DNA of 64,000 nt from Nicotiana tabacum (GCF_000715075.1 NC_134096.1:61513854-61577853), one strand, 5' to 3'. Shown: positions 1 through 11,593, counted from the stretch's first letter. A program made the numbers and translations. The notes: generated from the letters alone by a model not told the origin.

Positions 1-1771
1 GGCACATCCTCTCTGGCACATCTCAATGTGGCAGCAGCAAGATCAGTAACCAGACGGCCAAGCCCGTGCACAACTGCCGCTCCCTCGCCTGTATGTTGTA
101 GTATCTCCAGTCCCAATTGGTAGAACTGGTGTAAGCCAATAGCCTGCATAGCATATAAAATATTAATTACGGAAGGCGAATGTAACATTACGAGTTAGTA
201 TAACAAATAACATACTAGTGCTTCATGCCTCCAGGCGTATGGAATGTACATACCACCAAGGTTATGAACGGGATTCCCGACAAGAAGTCGGGCAAAGTTG
301 CGATACAAACTCATGTAGTCATGCTCGCTCTCCATACATTCAGGTGGGGGGTATGGCGGAATCAGGCTATACCTCTGGTCCCAATCTTCAATCTGGGCCT
401 CTAGTCATGCCAAGTATGTCTGGTCGACCCTGCAGCAATCATCCCGCTGGTAATGTGTCATGTGCCAAGTGGGCTGCATAGGTACAAGCTAGGGTCGACC
501 CAACTAGTGAAGGAATCGCTCGGTGGCATGATGCTCGACAATATCGAGACATATCAGTGAGACAGAAGAGCTCCACAAAGCTCGACCGCGGGAGCATTAA
601 TCTGGCAATCCAGCTATGAGCGCGTCGCTGTATGACCTCCATACAAACTATTTATTAAACACAAGAATCGTGAGTAAACGCAACACATATCAAGCAAGGC
701 CGAGTAAACTTAGGTATATATGTACCTAAGGGTCTTCTAGTAAATCCAACAAATCCGTGTAATAAGGGAGATGTTGTCGAGCCTCAATTGCGGGTGTGGC
801 CTCGTCTATCAACCTACCTCCAAGCTAGCGGGAGAAACGGTTGAGGTGGTGCATCCAGAGCTACGATTGCTGGAATTGCAGGAATTGCTCCCAGGCCCAA
901 ACCTAATATAGATTGTGGACGTAAAATTTGAGGCATTTTTTACTATGTATGTTATAATCATGAAAAGAATTGACTATGTTTTCACCTGCAACAACGGTAA
1001 AAAACCGAAAACGTCTCTCTGGGTGCCCATACACGCCCGACACATCTGCCTATACAGGTAAGGTAGAACAGTTGCTCCCCAACTGTAACCAGATAAATCA
1101 TCTAGCCGCTCCAGATGATGTAGAAATCGCAAGCTGACTAGGTTTCCCGAAGTGTTCGGGAACAGTATACCACCAAACATTATCAGTAGCAACAACCTCG
1201 TGTGCCGGTTGATATCCTCTGGATGTGAATCATTAGTAATCTTTGCGTCCATCGCCACCAGATGCTGCCGAACGGGTGTCAACTACAATCGACTGGCCCC
1301 ACTCAACGCAGTCGGCTCCTTAGGCTGGAAACTGGTGAGGCGCTGTAACATATGAAGGTAATCCACTCCCATATAGTCTCTAAGAGCATGCGGGTAAGCT
1401 ACGGGTATACCATCAACGGGCAATCCGAAAAGAACCTCCACGTCCTCTAGCGTGATGTTAGCCTCGCTGATGGGTAGATGAAATATGTGTGTCTCCGGTC
1501 GCCACCGCTCTATCATAGTCGTGATCAACGCCCAGCCGAACTACAACCGGCCGATCTCTATGATCCTGTAAAAACCCGTCCCCTGAAGGTATCTAACTAT
1601 ACGGGGATGCATTGGGTGGTCCCTAATTAACTCCAACATATCATCTATATGTCTGGGGTGGAAGATATGGGATAAACACTTCCCATCCCAGATGTGTGAA
1701 GACCTATGGTTGCCCTGTAGCAATAGTAGCTCTCGAGATGCAGATCCGAGATGTATAGGGGGAAGCTCCAT
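1..1771 (-). pseudogene. Plant mobile domain (PMD, MAIN-like) gene, broken
   Basis: Read on the minus strand from an ATG at 1771, the translation starts MELPPIHLGSASRELLLL and continues through segments typical of the plant mobile domain, a transposon-derived domain found in MAIN-like proteins: SSHIWDGKCLSHIFHPRHID, then a [11 protein letters not shown] segment near 1490 and [19 protein letters not shown] near 1440. Two in-frame TAG codons (about 1538-1540 and 1283-1285) interrupt one otherwise continuous frame. Further PMD-like sequence continues to about 439 (RRAHSWIARLMLPRS near 600) in a shifted frame, and the gene runs off the left edge of the window. PMD proteins occur both in host silencing factors and in Mutator-like and Gypsy-like elements. 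The stops, and a second N-terminal copy 4.8 kb away, favour a transposon-borne relic over a working host gene. Confidence 0.75.
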
Positions 1772-1879
1772 GACGATGTTTGTGAATTGAACAATATTAA
1801 TTAAAGTATTTTTATATTTAATTATTTAACATCTTTAAATATATTACAATTTATATTATATTAATATTTAATCGATAAT

Positions 1880-2460
1880 TTTTTATTATTATTACTTAGG
1901 TTGATACATTTTCTATATTATTATTTTATATGTTAGTTTCTTACATTTTTTTGACTAAAATTCGGTAGGGTTTTGTTTGAACTATCATCTTTTCAGCTAT
2001 TTTTGGGTATAATAGAATTAAATTCTTAATTTCCATAACTATACATGATATAATTAATAAGTATTCATATAAAAATACTTAGTTTGACAAATTTTCTATA
2101 TTATAGTTTTATATGTTATAATCTTACATTTTTGACTAAAATTCGAGAGGGTTTTTGTCTGAACTATCATCTTTTTTTAGATATTTTTGGGGTTAACAGA
2201 GAATTAAATAATTAATTTCAATAATTAAAAATATATTTTAGTAATTATTTATATAACAAATACTTAGGTTGATAAATTTTCTATATTAATATTTCATATG
2301 TTAGTTTACTACATTTTCTACTAAATATCTACATGGTTTTGTTTGAACTATCATCTTTTTAAAGTTATTTTTGAATTATAACAGAATTAAATATTAAAAT
2401 TTCATAAGTAATCAAGATATATTCAATAATTATTCATATAAAAAATACGACAAACTTAAT
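1880..2460. repeat. ~182-bp AT-rich tandem repeat, about 3 copies, upstream of the PMD gene
   Basis: Three diverged units start near 1899, 2082 and 2263. Each contains the string TTTTCTATATTA, then TATATGTTA, a GACTAAAAT-like stretch, and TTTGAACTATCATCTTTT. The array lies directly upstream of the PMD start codon and has no open reading frame. A related array lies upstream of the second PMD fragment at 6.7-7.15 kb. Confidence 0.75.
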
Positions 2461-2893
2461 AGTAAATAATATTGAATTTATTTCATTCTTAACGATTTGT
2501 TTGTTAACTGTCATATTTTGCGCAAATTTCCTGACATCATCTCTTTTTTAACGTCAACTATTATTCTATGATTCATATCTAATATTTGATAATTATCTAC
2601 TAATATATTAAATCCATAATTTAGTTCTCTATCCGAGTTTGTTAAGGAGAGCACATAGTTTTTATTCTACACAACGGAATCTTAAAGAGCACTAAAGTAA
2701 CACTACTCTAAATGGCCATAAACAAAGTCAATTACCATAAGCTAAAATTTATTATCAGTTTTACTACGCTAAAGGGCACTACATAACAATTAAGGGCACA
2801 ACATAACACTAAAGGGCACTAAACAACAATAAAGTCACATATTAATATACGTACAACAATAAAATCACATATAACAATAATTATTCATAAAAT

Positions 2894-2924
<31 letters not shown>

Positions 2925-3926
2925 CTAATTTATTAGCACATAAATAAACTAATCCGGATAAAAAATTAAAAAATTAATTAAATCACAAAACAATCACAAA
3001 AACATACAACACAGTAAATAACAACTAATAAGCATTTTATATACATGAGTTTTACCAAAAAGTGAGTCAGAATACCTCGATTTAAAGTTGTTTGAAATGT
3101 GAAAATTTGATGATATGGAAGCCGAAACGAGCAATAGACGAGATCCACTCACGACAACGCCTTGGATTCGGTGTTAACTTACTAAAATACGGAGAAAACA
3201 TAATTTTTGGGGGACGGGTGGGCTCCAATGGAGTTTTTTGGTTAAAGAATTGGGGGGGGGGGGGGTTCACCTTCTGCTTCTGTCTGGTCGGGGAAGGAGA
3301 CGGCCCCGATATTTTATATATGTATATCGCATATATTGGATGCGCTATATATATATATATATATATATTTTTCTCGCCAATTTAAAATTTAAATATAACG
3401 CATTTAACCTATGCGATATACCTTAACCAAAAAAGCATTTTGGTTCCGGACACTTTTCCATGACACTCTTACTTTTTTCACGTCTAAGTTTTATGCATGC
3501 TAAACTCCCTCCCAAAGCAAGGGCTATCTCAGGGGAATGCGCAATGCGCCTTCATTAAACAAAGAAGCTGAGCGATGCATTATTGGTGTAAAAATTATTT
3601 ATATAATCAGACCATTTATTAAGTAAATATAGATACATATATTAATAAGTACTACTTATTTTTTGGTAAAAATGATAACTTATCTACTAGTATATGTTAA
3701 AACTTACTAATAACAATAAAATATCATTACAATATCAGTGTACGTAACTAAATCATATCTGTTTTAATCTGCTTTAAACAATAATAATATATTTTGATAT
3801 TTAAAAAGTTTAACTTTTAAGTTTCTAGTTTTATTCTTATATAATTATAAGCTCTTATAGTTAGTATACTTAAGCCACACGTATAGGTTAGTTGATATAT
3901 TCCATAGTGCATGCTCCTTAGTAAAA
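2461..3926. other. AT-rich non-coding stretch with simple repeats
   Basis: No gene is supported here. The stretch holds short interspersed repeats around AAGGGCACTAAA-type strings (2690-2880), an A tract running into (TA)n at 2894-2925, a run of 14 G at 3252-3265, and an (AT)n tract at about 3346-3368. The small reading frames at 3.08-3.4 kb cross the G run and the AT tract and have no recognisable domain. ATGCGCTATA-like strings near 3340 and 3400 resemble each other but form no clear array. Confidence 0.5.
3252..3265 (+). repeat. Homopolymer run of 14 G
   Basis: Uninterrupted guanine run in otherwise AT-rich sequence. The exact length may be affected by sequencing error. Confidence 0.8.
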
Positions 3927-4089
3927 ATGGGTGTTCAAATTATGCCCAAACCGATCAACAGTTTGAACGTTATAGGAAGTGGTCACAATGGCATACATAT
4001 TAGCAATATTATAGTGACCGAAATATTTTTGAAGTTCGCACCGGTTTGCATTGATGCCACGATAATAATACCCATACCATCAATGAGAG

Positions 4090-4592
4090 CACGTAATTAT
4101 GTTCATGTGGTAAATGATCGATTTATCACTTGCCATACTCTCATGCCATGAAGTTCTTTCAATATACTGGGTTTGCAGCGACAAGGTATGTTAATAGAGA
4201 ATATTGTGTGGCTGCATACGCAAACACCTATAGCGGGCACTTCCAACCATTGGGTTATGAGTCTTGTTGGACGCCGAAAGCATTTGCAATGGTTTGTAAA
4301 CAAGGCATTTTTGCGTTACAAAAACGAACGCGGATACGGAACAAAATAGATGTTGGGGATACCGTATATGCGCGTAAATATGGTATGTGTTCATAAACAA
4401 TACACGATTGTCGTAAATGCCCTACATTCGGTTTGAGATGCGATGGCAATTCAGCTCCTGATGGCAGTTCATCCAACATTGGCAATTCAGCTCCTGGTGG
4501 CAGTTCATCCAACATTGGCAATTATCAGGCATATTATTATTTTTTTGCAGTATATTTAGTAGGAATAAATGTCTGTAATAGTGTGTTTTAAT
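4090..4592 (+). pseudogene. Mutator-like (MuDR/MULE) transposase C-terminus
   Basis: The plus-strand translation near 4145-4385 contains SHAMKFFQYTGFAATRYVNR, then YCVAAYANTYSGHFQPLG, ESCW, and DVGDTVYARKYGMCS. The H of SHAM lies where the SWIM zinc finger of MuDR-type transposases ends, and the Y-x-Y...PLG-x-E-S-x-W block and C-terminal zinc knuckle are typical of that family. After MCS a one-base shift leads into TIHDCRKCPTFGL (4400-4436), completing a CX2C...HX4C knuckle. The frame then runs through a 12-residue tandem repeat and stops (TAA) at about 4590. Upstream sequence to 3927 may belong to the same gene but I cannot identify it. Only the last ~150 codons are present, so this is a truncated relic. 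Confidence 0.65.
4445..4516 (+). repeat. 36-bp tandem duplication inside the MULE transposase tail
   Basis: Two units of 36 bp (4445-4480 and 4481-4516) differ at one base (GATGGC versus GGTGGC). In the transposase frame each encodes 12 residues of the form GNSAPxGSSSNI, so the duplication keeps the frame. Confidence 0.9.
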
Positions 4593-4699
4593 ATCAATTA
4601 AATAAAAGTTTATTTCTAATAGTGTTAACTCTAATTGACACTTAGCATTGAACATTTAATAGAAAACTTAACGAAATTTTTTTAAAAAAGAAAATATTT

Positions 4700-5720
4700 T
4701 CATTCGTCATTATCGTCACTATCATGCACTAATTCATCATTACTTTCGTCGGGGTCTTCATTGTCATTTTCTTCATCTTCTTCTTCACCATCTTATTCGC
4801 ATCCGTCGGGATCTAGGGCATCATAATCTAGCCTCTAATTGACACACATTTCTTATATTTCATCGCTATCATCAATAAGACCACTTGCTTGGCTTCTACA
4901 ATAATATGACACTCCAATGTCCAACGTCTGCGGTAGATATTTCGGTACGCCCTCCCGCTCCACAACTATTGGGAATACATGATAATCAAGATCTCTATAT
5001 AATTTTTCATTCTCTAATAGATCCCAATGCTAATCCTCAGTTCCTTGGAGGTAGTTAAGATCATCCAGTGCATGATGAACGGCTAGTGCCTTTTCCATCT
5101 CTAAGATCTCCTTCATCAAATGCCGAATAACTTCTGGTTCGTCTATGTGTGTTGAAGTTTGGAATGTTTCATACAATGCTTGTGGTACAGCTAGCCCACG
5201 CCAACGATATAATACTTCATAATTGCACCTTTTTGAGTATAGGGGAACCCACTGTAGGTTTTCACCCCAAATTCGTACACCTGCATGCTTTGTAGCATAC
5301 GCCTCCCCCTCAATAATGTGCCTTGTAATTTTTAGATCTATATGTATATTGATGAGTTTACATGATGAATGGATAGTGCCTTTTTCATCTCTAAGATCTC
5401 TTTCATCAAATGCCGAATAACTTCTGGTTCATCTATGTGTGTTGAAGTTTGGAGCGTTTCAGACAATACTTGTGGTACAACTAGCCCACGCCAACGACAT
5501 AATACTTCATAATCGCACCTTTTGAGTATAGGGGAACCCATTGTAGGTTTTCACCCCAAATTCATATACCTGCATGCTTTGTAGAATACACCCCCTCCCC
5601 AATAATGTACCCTGTAATTTTTAGATCTATATGTATATTGATGAGTTTATTTTCTAAGTGACGTAAAATACCATACCACTTATCATCCACCAAACCAGTA
5701 TAGCAACCTAGCATGCTTTT
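4700..5720 (-). pseudogene. Unrecognised degenerate reading frame with acidic C-terminal tail
   Basis: I do not recognise this gene. On the minus strand one frame runs from about 5060 to a TGA at 4700-4702 with four in-frame stops. It includes LLENEKLYRDLDYHVFPIVV and VPKYLPQTLDIGVSYYCRS and ends in a strongly acidic tail rich in D and E (for example DGEEEDEENDNEDPDESND near 4760). Upstream, a segment reading RWRGLxVPQxLxET and HIDEPEVIRHLMKEILEM occurs twice because of the 290-bp tandem duplication. At TED-stop-HWD (near 5030) the TAG stands where CAG would read Q. It converges on the MULE transposase tail (4592), so it is probably part of another transposon. No function is assigned. Confidence 0.4.
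5071..5649. repeat. Direct tandem duplication, 2 x 290 bp
   Basis: 5071-5360 and 5361-5649 are adjacent near-identical units, both starting CATGATGAA and ending GATGAGTTTA. Differences are scattered point changes and single-base indels. The duplication lies inside the unrecognised minus-strand reading frame. Confidence 0.95.
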
Positions 5721-5879
5721 TCAAGAAAGGGATCAATTATGTTTTGACCTGTTCCATGTGGATCGTTTGAGATACCTTCAACCCTTTGATTCTTCTTAAA
5801 CCATTTATTAAATGTTAGTGGTATTTTGAAAAGGCTTTGTTAAATGAATAATTGGAAAAAAATTTGGTTCTACTTAACA

Positions 5880-6376
5880 AAGACGAAAGTGGAGGTAGTT
5901 CAACATGATGCATGTACAATATGCGCTATTAAATGCACGCCTTGTCTTGTTGACCTGAAAAGGCCTGTACACACTTGTACTGTAATGATTTCTTTACTAG
6001 TTCAATATAGCACATGTACAATATACATTATGCGGCAGTTTAGAAAAATAGTACTAATTAAATACACGCCTTGTCTTGTCGATATGAAAAGGCCTATACG
6101 CACTGGTACCATAATGCTTCCTTTACTAGTTCAACATGGCGCATGTACAATATGCGTTATGCAGCAGTTCAGAAAAATAGTACAAATTAAATGCATGCCT
6201 TGTTTTATCGATCTGAAATAACCTGTACGCACTTGTACCATAATGATTTCTTTACTAGTTCAGCATGTCACATGTACAATATGCGATATGTAGCAATTTA
6301 GAAAAATAATACAAATTAAATGCATGCCTTGTCTTGTCAATCTAAAAAAGGCATGTACGCACTTGTACATAATGCA
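5880..6376. repeat. ~129-bp tandem array, about 3.8 units
   Basis: The string GCCTTGTCTTGT or a close variant recurs near 5939, 6067, 6197 and 6326, with linked CATGTACAATATGCG and CTTTACTAGTTCA motifs. The spacing is 128-130 bp, close to 43 codons, so a 125-codon plus-strand frame (5844-6221) survives by periodicity. I do not regard that frame as a gene. The first unit is shorter. The array ends where the second PMD fragment begins. Confidence 0.9.
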
Positions 6377-6602
6377 ACTGGCCGACCTCGACGACTCGGT
6401 TAGAACCAGTCCGAGTGAGTCACGCGACTTTGCGCTGGTGTAGTGAGTGATCTCTAATAAATTCCTAGAAGTAATCAATGCGTCGTGGGTGGAAGTTCTC
6501 GCTATGCAACTCTCCATCCCATATATATGATAACCTATGGCCCGCCTAAAGCATAAGCAGCTCACGGGAAACGGGTCCAGGATGAACAGTCGAGCGATCC
6601 AT
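6377..6602 (-). pseudogene. Second PMD N-terminal fragment
   Basis: On the minus strand from an ATG at 6602 the translation begins MDRSTVHPGPVSRELLML, then an in-frame TAG, then HRLSYIWDGELHSENFHPRR. This aligns with the N-terminus of the PMD gene at 1771 (SRELLLLQGNHRSSHIWDG). The DNA just upstream of both start codons is also alike (AACAATATTAATTAAA near 1790, AATAATATTAATTAAA near 6620). Only the first 70 or so codons remain before the 129-bp array. Confidence 0.7.
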
Positions 6603-6679
6603 AATGATGTCTATACATTGAATAATATTAATTAAACGTATGTTCTCTTTTCTCGTTTAAGGTCTCGAGATATCTTGAA

Positions 6680-7150
6680 ATATTTTATTGATTAATTTCA
6701 TACGAAGTATTATTAATTATTTAATTTATAACTTTTTATATTATTATTATTATTATTTAATTTATAACTTTTTATATTATTAATTATTTTGATATGAAGT
6801 ATTTATTTATCCTTATTTAATTCATAAAGGTTTATATGTTAGTTTTTAAGATTTTACGACCAAAAATCGCTAGAGTCTCATTTGTGCTGACTACTTTATA
6901 TATTTTTATTCGTCATTAAAAGAATACTAAATATTTAATTTGTTTAACTTATCTAGATATTTTTAAATATTTTTATTAATTATTTTGATATAAAGTATTA
7001 TTTATCATTTATTTAATTCGTAACGGTTTATATGTTAGCTTTTAGATTTTACGATAAAAAAAAAGCAGAGTCTCATTTGTACTGATATCTATTTATATTT
7101 TTATTCGTTAGCCAACGAACATTAAATATTTAGTTTATTTAACTTATCGT
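6680..7150. repeat. ~195-bp AT-rich tandem repeat, 2 copies, upstream of the second PMD fragment
   Basis: Two units, near 6820 and 7017, share GGTTTATATGTTAG, ATTTTACGA and AGAGTCTCATTTGT. The order of motifs (TATATGTTAG, then an A-rich GAC/GAT block, then TTTG...CTGA) matches the ~182-bp units upstream of the first PMD gene, so the two arrays look homologous. Confidence 0.65.
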
Positions 7151-7667
7151 ATTCTAATTGATTGGTATATGATCATTCTTTTACTATAAAATTAGTAATT
7201 GATTAGTATGTATATGATTACTAATTTATTAGCACATAATTCGTAATTGATTGTAATAGAGGACTACGTTAATGATTAGGTCAGATTTAGAAATAAATCA
7301 CATATCCGGAATAGGGGGTGAATGGGTAATCGAAATTTGGTCTTAATCTCGGATTTTTACCACATGGGTCTGGGTTGTCTTTTTCAATTTAGTTAAAGAT
7401 TGAACCTTTTTTCATTCGTGTGTAGTTTCTAACGCTTGTTTTGGATTGTTTGAACGAGATTTGACTAGATTCAGTTGGTTTGGAGGCTTGTTCTAAAGGA
7501 AAAGCCGTGTTGGATTATTGACTTGCTTTCGGAAAGAGGTAAGTATCTTGGTTAACCTTTATTTGAGGGAAATAAAGTAGAATCGAGTCTATTTGATGTG
7601 TTAATTATGTGCTAGCAATGTATATGAAAGGTGGCGAAGGTATATGCGTTAGCCAATGGATAAGCAT
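7151..7667. other. Unassigned flank of E1
   Basis: No gene seen. Before E1 inserted, this sequence was continuous with 25,860 onward. It may be part of an older LTR, but I cannot show that. Confidence 0.4.
7663..7667 (+). other. Target site duplication of E1, left copy (AGCAT)
   Basis: AGCAT directly precedes the terminal TGTCACGCCCC of E1. The same five bases follow its other end at 25,855-25,859. Gypsy integrases make 5-bp duplications. Confidence 0.9.
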
Positions 7668-7969
7668 TGTCACGCCCCAAACTCGAGGAGAGCGACCGGC
7701 GGTCAACCGAGTAAATCCGGCGGAGCAAGCCTGTTAGATTTTCTTCTACCCAAATTCATCACTGAATAAAGAGGAGATGCACTCCATTAATCAAACACTA
7801 AAAATATTTCATTAACAACTCCTATTTCATTTCCATTGGTAGCTTCATTCATAATTTCCAACATATTACGAGTTTATAGATATAATGAAAAATATGTTTG
7901 CCAAATAGCAATATTTCTAGTTTAATTCCCAACATCATACATCACCCACAACCTGTCTACGGAGCCTCT

Positions 7970-8230
7970 CAGTGGAGTCCGATCACGGTCCGATCGGCTA
8001 GGCCATCTTATTTTAAGACATCAACCATAATCACAATCTCAATCACAATATCTGTGCAAATATACCACCGTGAATCTAGCACGGAGTCCGATCACGACCC
8101 GATCGGTTAGGCTGTCTTATTTGATGACATCAACCAAAATCACAATTTCAATTATAATTTCTTTCACAATCACCACCATGTGTGCGGAATGGTGTCTGAT
8201 CATGACCCGATCGACTAAGATGTCTTATTT
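7970..8230. repeat. Imperfect tandem units with GATCACGACCCGATCGG motif (E1 3' LTR)
   Basis: About three units of roughly 100-120 bp, each with a GATCACGACCCGATCGGCTA-like core followed by a C(T)TATTT...CATCAACCA block. The other E1 LTR has four such units at 24,000-24,360. Confidence 0.8.
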
Positions 8231-8252
8231 GGGACATCATCCTTTTCTATCA

Positions 8253-8353
8253 TCAATCTCATCCCAAATAAGGGGAATAACTTTGTCATATCAATCTCAT
8301 CCCAAATAAGGGGAACAACTTTGTCATATCAATTTCATCCCAAATAAGGGGAA
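8253..8353. repeat. 38-bp tandem repeat, 2.7 copies (E1 3' LTR)
   Basis: Units start at 8253, 8291 and 8329 with TCAATCTCATCCCAAATAAG. The same array is in the other LTR at 24,381-24,481, so it predates insertion. Confidence 0.9.
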
Positions 8354-10676
8354 AAACATTTTTTTTGATTTGTATACAAAGAAAACATAAATACAAATTT
8401 CATTTACGTCATGACCTTTCATATCATATATAGTTTCATTGGTACTTTTAACCACTTACAATATCATTATTTTATTGGCTATATGCGTCATACATGTGAT
8501 TCTTCTTTCATGTCATAATGGTCGTATTTCATATTTCACAATTTTATTTCTTCCCTTTCATAGATCATCATTATAATTATCAACAAATAGAATATTTCGA
8601 AAATCACAACTTTAAGTTCATTAGTAATGAAGGCTTTAAACACAATGGATATCTTTCCGAGAAATGGAGTAAAATGATTGGCAATCGAAGCACAAGTTAA
8701 AATCATACACAAGTACCACATCATTTATTCTTGAAGTACTTTTTCCTAAAAAGGCAAATACACAGTTTTCACTCACGAATATGTAAGAACGCAAAACACA
8801 TTGAAAATACTCACAAAGTATAGCATTAGCTAAAACAACTATATATGGGCATCACTTGAGTTCATAAGATTTTAGGCAATTCTATTATCGAAGTCAATTT
8901 TGGAATAGTTGAATCAAAGCTCATTTCATAATCTTTCTCACATCATTTCATCTCATTGACACCATTTGGCCGCAAGTATAGCTTTCACTTATATCAATCA
9001 TTTTATTTCATACTTCTTTCACATTTTTTCATTCCATCGGCACCACTGGCCATAAGTATAACTTTCACTCTTGGCACGTTGGCCACACTTTATATTCTCA
9101 ATTTGCTTATTTCACTTCCAACCATTTTGATAGGTTATCAACAGTAAGACATTTCCAATAAAGACTTTAGGTACACATATGAGTATTTAAGAGTCTTAAG
9201 AATAATGAGATTCTCTCATACAATTTGGCATCATAGCCTTCATTTGAAACATGTCTCAAAGACGTAACATTTTAATACACATCATTCTTAAACACATTCC
9301 CAAAAGATAACATAATATGATAGAAATAATCGGAACACGTTTTGAATACATAATGCTCGACACTTTGCTTATTCGGGGCAATCAAATTTATTGAGAACAA
9401 CTCGGAACACATAATAAGGAACTTGATATAAAAATACTTGGAACTTACGGGAAGATCATGGAATTCATTTCTAAAAGAGTAGTTTAGCCAACATACCTCA
9501 ATTGAGCTTCCTCAAACTCTAAAATATTCCGGAATTCTTATAAACTTTAATCTATAATAGAAACATCCAATGGGACCAATATTAGTAACAAATTCCATAA
9601 TTTAGATCATTTAGGCATTTTATCAAACACCTAGTGAGGATGAATCTCTACACCTCTTAACCATAGAATTAGTTCATCCAACTATTACCATTTACCAATA
9701 ATTTATCCCACCATCATTGTTAAACAATTCATTACTTCCAATATCACATACATGACCTTCCATCCACACCCAACCAATAAAATTCCATCAAATAATTACC
9801 TTTCAATCTCTTCAATGGTTATGTATTTAAATTGGGAACTTATGGCTTCCAATCACCATACCATGAGTTCCTATACTTAATTCATACTCATATTCCCATA
9901 ATATATCTATATATGTAAGTCTAAGGATGTAGGATTACCTTTGGGAAGAAATCATGCAAAACCATCGTCTGAGTTCTGGAAGAAATTTCTTGAAGGTCTA
10001 TGTATTTTATGTGTAGATTTCATCAATACTAGTGTAGAAATGATGGTATTTCATACCAAGATAATGTGGATTGCTTACCTTGAAGATGAGGGGAGTTGGT
10101 AGTCTTGTGAGAGTGGAGAAGAGCTCCAAAATTCGTCCAAATGAAATGGGAAAAATGAACCCCAAAATTATAGTTATATGCCCAGATTTCTGGTATTCGG
10201 AAGCTGCCCCGGATGCTATGGCAGCACTTCACTGGCAGCCCTTCTTTCGGATGCGGCCTCGGATGCTTTGCATCCGCAGACTCCTCCGCAGGTATTTGGT
10301 AATTTGGTCATAACTTCTTGTAGGAATGTCCAAATGAAAAACGGTATGAAGCGTTAGAAACTACACTGAATGACCTTTAATTTGATAGGTCATGCATCAC
10401 ATAACTCCTTATATATATGTAGATATGTTTGTCCAAAGTTTGGTCTTGTGCGTACTCATTTGGAACTTTAGTCTATCATGAAATTCCCAACTTGACTTGG
10501 ACTTAATGCTCTCCTTATACCCCACATCACTTATAATATGTCTCGTATACTTATTGTCTTATCCAATTGATATCCATCCTATTAATAGTCCTCGTCTTCA
10601 CACAAAATAGTATAATTCACATATATCGACTTTCTTAATAGCGCTTAAGTACTTCAAAAAATTTCGGGGTGTTACA

Positions 10677-10850
10677 TTCTCCCCCACTTAAGAACATTCG
10701 TCCTCGAATGTTTCACAAGTCACTTCTAAGAATAGAGTTATCCTTCTACCTCCAACCTTTATACATAGGCACTTATGACTACCTCAATCTCATACTTCCT
10801 TTCCAAAATTTCAACTTACTTATGGCCCTTAAAATTTGGCTATCTTTACA
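10677..10850 (-). other. E1 polypurine tract and 3' internal remnant
   Basis: In element orientation AAGTGGGGGAGAA (10,689 to 10,677) abuts the 3' LTR, as a polypurine tract should. The rest matches the sequence just before the 3' LTR of E3 (about 62,010-62,184), which identifies the two elements as one family. It joins the truncated E2 LTR near 10,850. Confidence 0.8.
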
Positions 10851-11585
10851 AATTTGACATTAGAGTCGGAATAGAATTCCGGGAGTTGGATTAGATTCGT
10901 AGTGTCATTTGTGACGTGTGTGCAAAATTTGAGGTTATTCGGACGAGGTCTCATAGATTTTGGCATCGGTTGTGGAAGTTTGACGTTTCAAGTCCATTAA
11001 GCTTGAATTGGTGTGCAGTTCATATTTTTGTTATTGTTTGATGTGATTCGAGAGCTCAATTGAGTTTGTATTGTATTTTGGGACTTTATGGTACCTTTGG
11101 TTGAGGTTCTGGAGACCTCGGGTGTGTTTCGGGGTGAGTTTTGAGCAAGTCCGAGTATTTTCGGAACTCATGTATGGTTATGGTGCTTTGAATTTCGTAT
11201 ACCTCTGCAGAATTTTGCTGACCTCAGCAGAATTTTGCGAACCTCAGCAGAATTTTGCGGACCGCATAATTCTGCCACGGCCGCACTCCGGGGATAAGTT
11301 CTGCAGATCCGCTGGTCTGACTTCAGAAGCCTATATCTTTTGATCTACAAGGAATTTTGAGATTATGAAAAAACAAAAGTTGTAGCCCTTCGTGTCTAGT
11401 TTCCAGATAGGTAGAGAAGTCATCATTTGGATATATGTAGAGAAATTTATGGCCATAATACTAAAGTCTAGCAATACAGCAACCAAGAAGTGCGGCCGCA
11501 CTAGTTTTTCGCGACCGCAGGACCTGGGAGGCGCGGCCGCGCTTCGGATTTCGCGGACCACATAGTGGGAGTTCAGAGGGTGCAC

Positions 11586-11593
11586 TATATAAA
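11586..11593 (+). promoter_or_regulatory. TATA box of the E2 5' LTR
   Basis: TATATAAA followed by TGGGGTTTAGGG. The same motif is at the same place in the E2 3' LTR (19,303-19,310) and both E4 LTRs. GC-rich GCGGCCGC repeats lie 50-95 bp upstream. Confidence 0.6.

Larger units (their letters stand above)
7668..10676 (-). repeat. E1 3' LTR (3,009 bp)
   Basis: Bounded by TGTCACGCCCC on the left and GGGGTGTTACA on the right. In element orientation it starts TGTAACACCCCGAAA. It lacks a ~470-bp segment found in the other LTR (about 23,521-23,995) and keeps ~900 bp (about 9,675-10,620) that the other has lost. That retained part holds the GATGC...GCATCC hairpin block near 10,230-10,285. Confidence 0.85.

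Noticed and set aside
218..481. 87-codon plus-strand frame at the left edge
   Set aside because: It is antisense to the PMD gene remnant, which has clear family segments on the minus strand.
1880..2460. Centromeric satellite, suggested by the ~180-bp unit
   Set aside because: Only about three diverged units, tied to the PMD 5' end and repeated in altered form at the second PMD copy, which fits a transposon upstream region better.
5844..6221. 125-codon plus-strand frame
   Set aside because: Produced by the 129-bp (43-codon) tandem array; no recognisable domain.
10029..10313. Small frames in the E1 3' LTR
   Set aside because: They lie in the LTR promoter region, are not shared with the other LTR, and have no domain.
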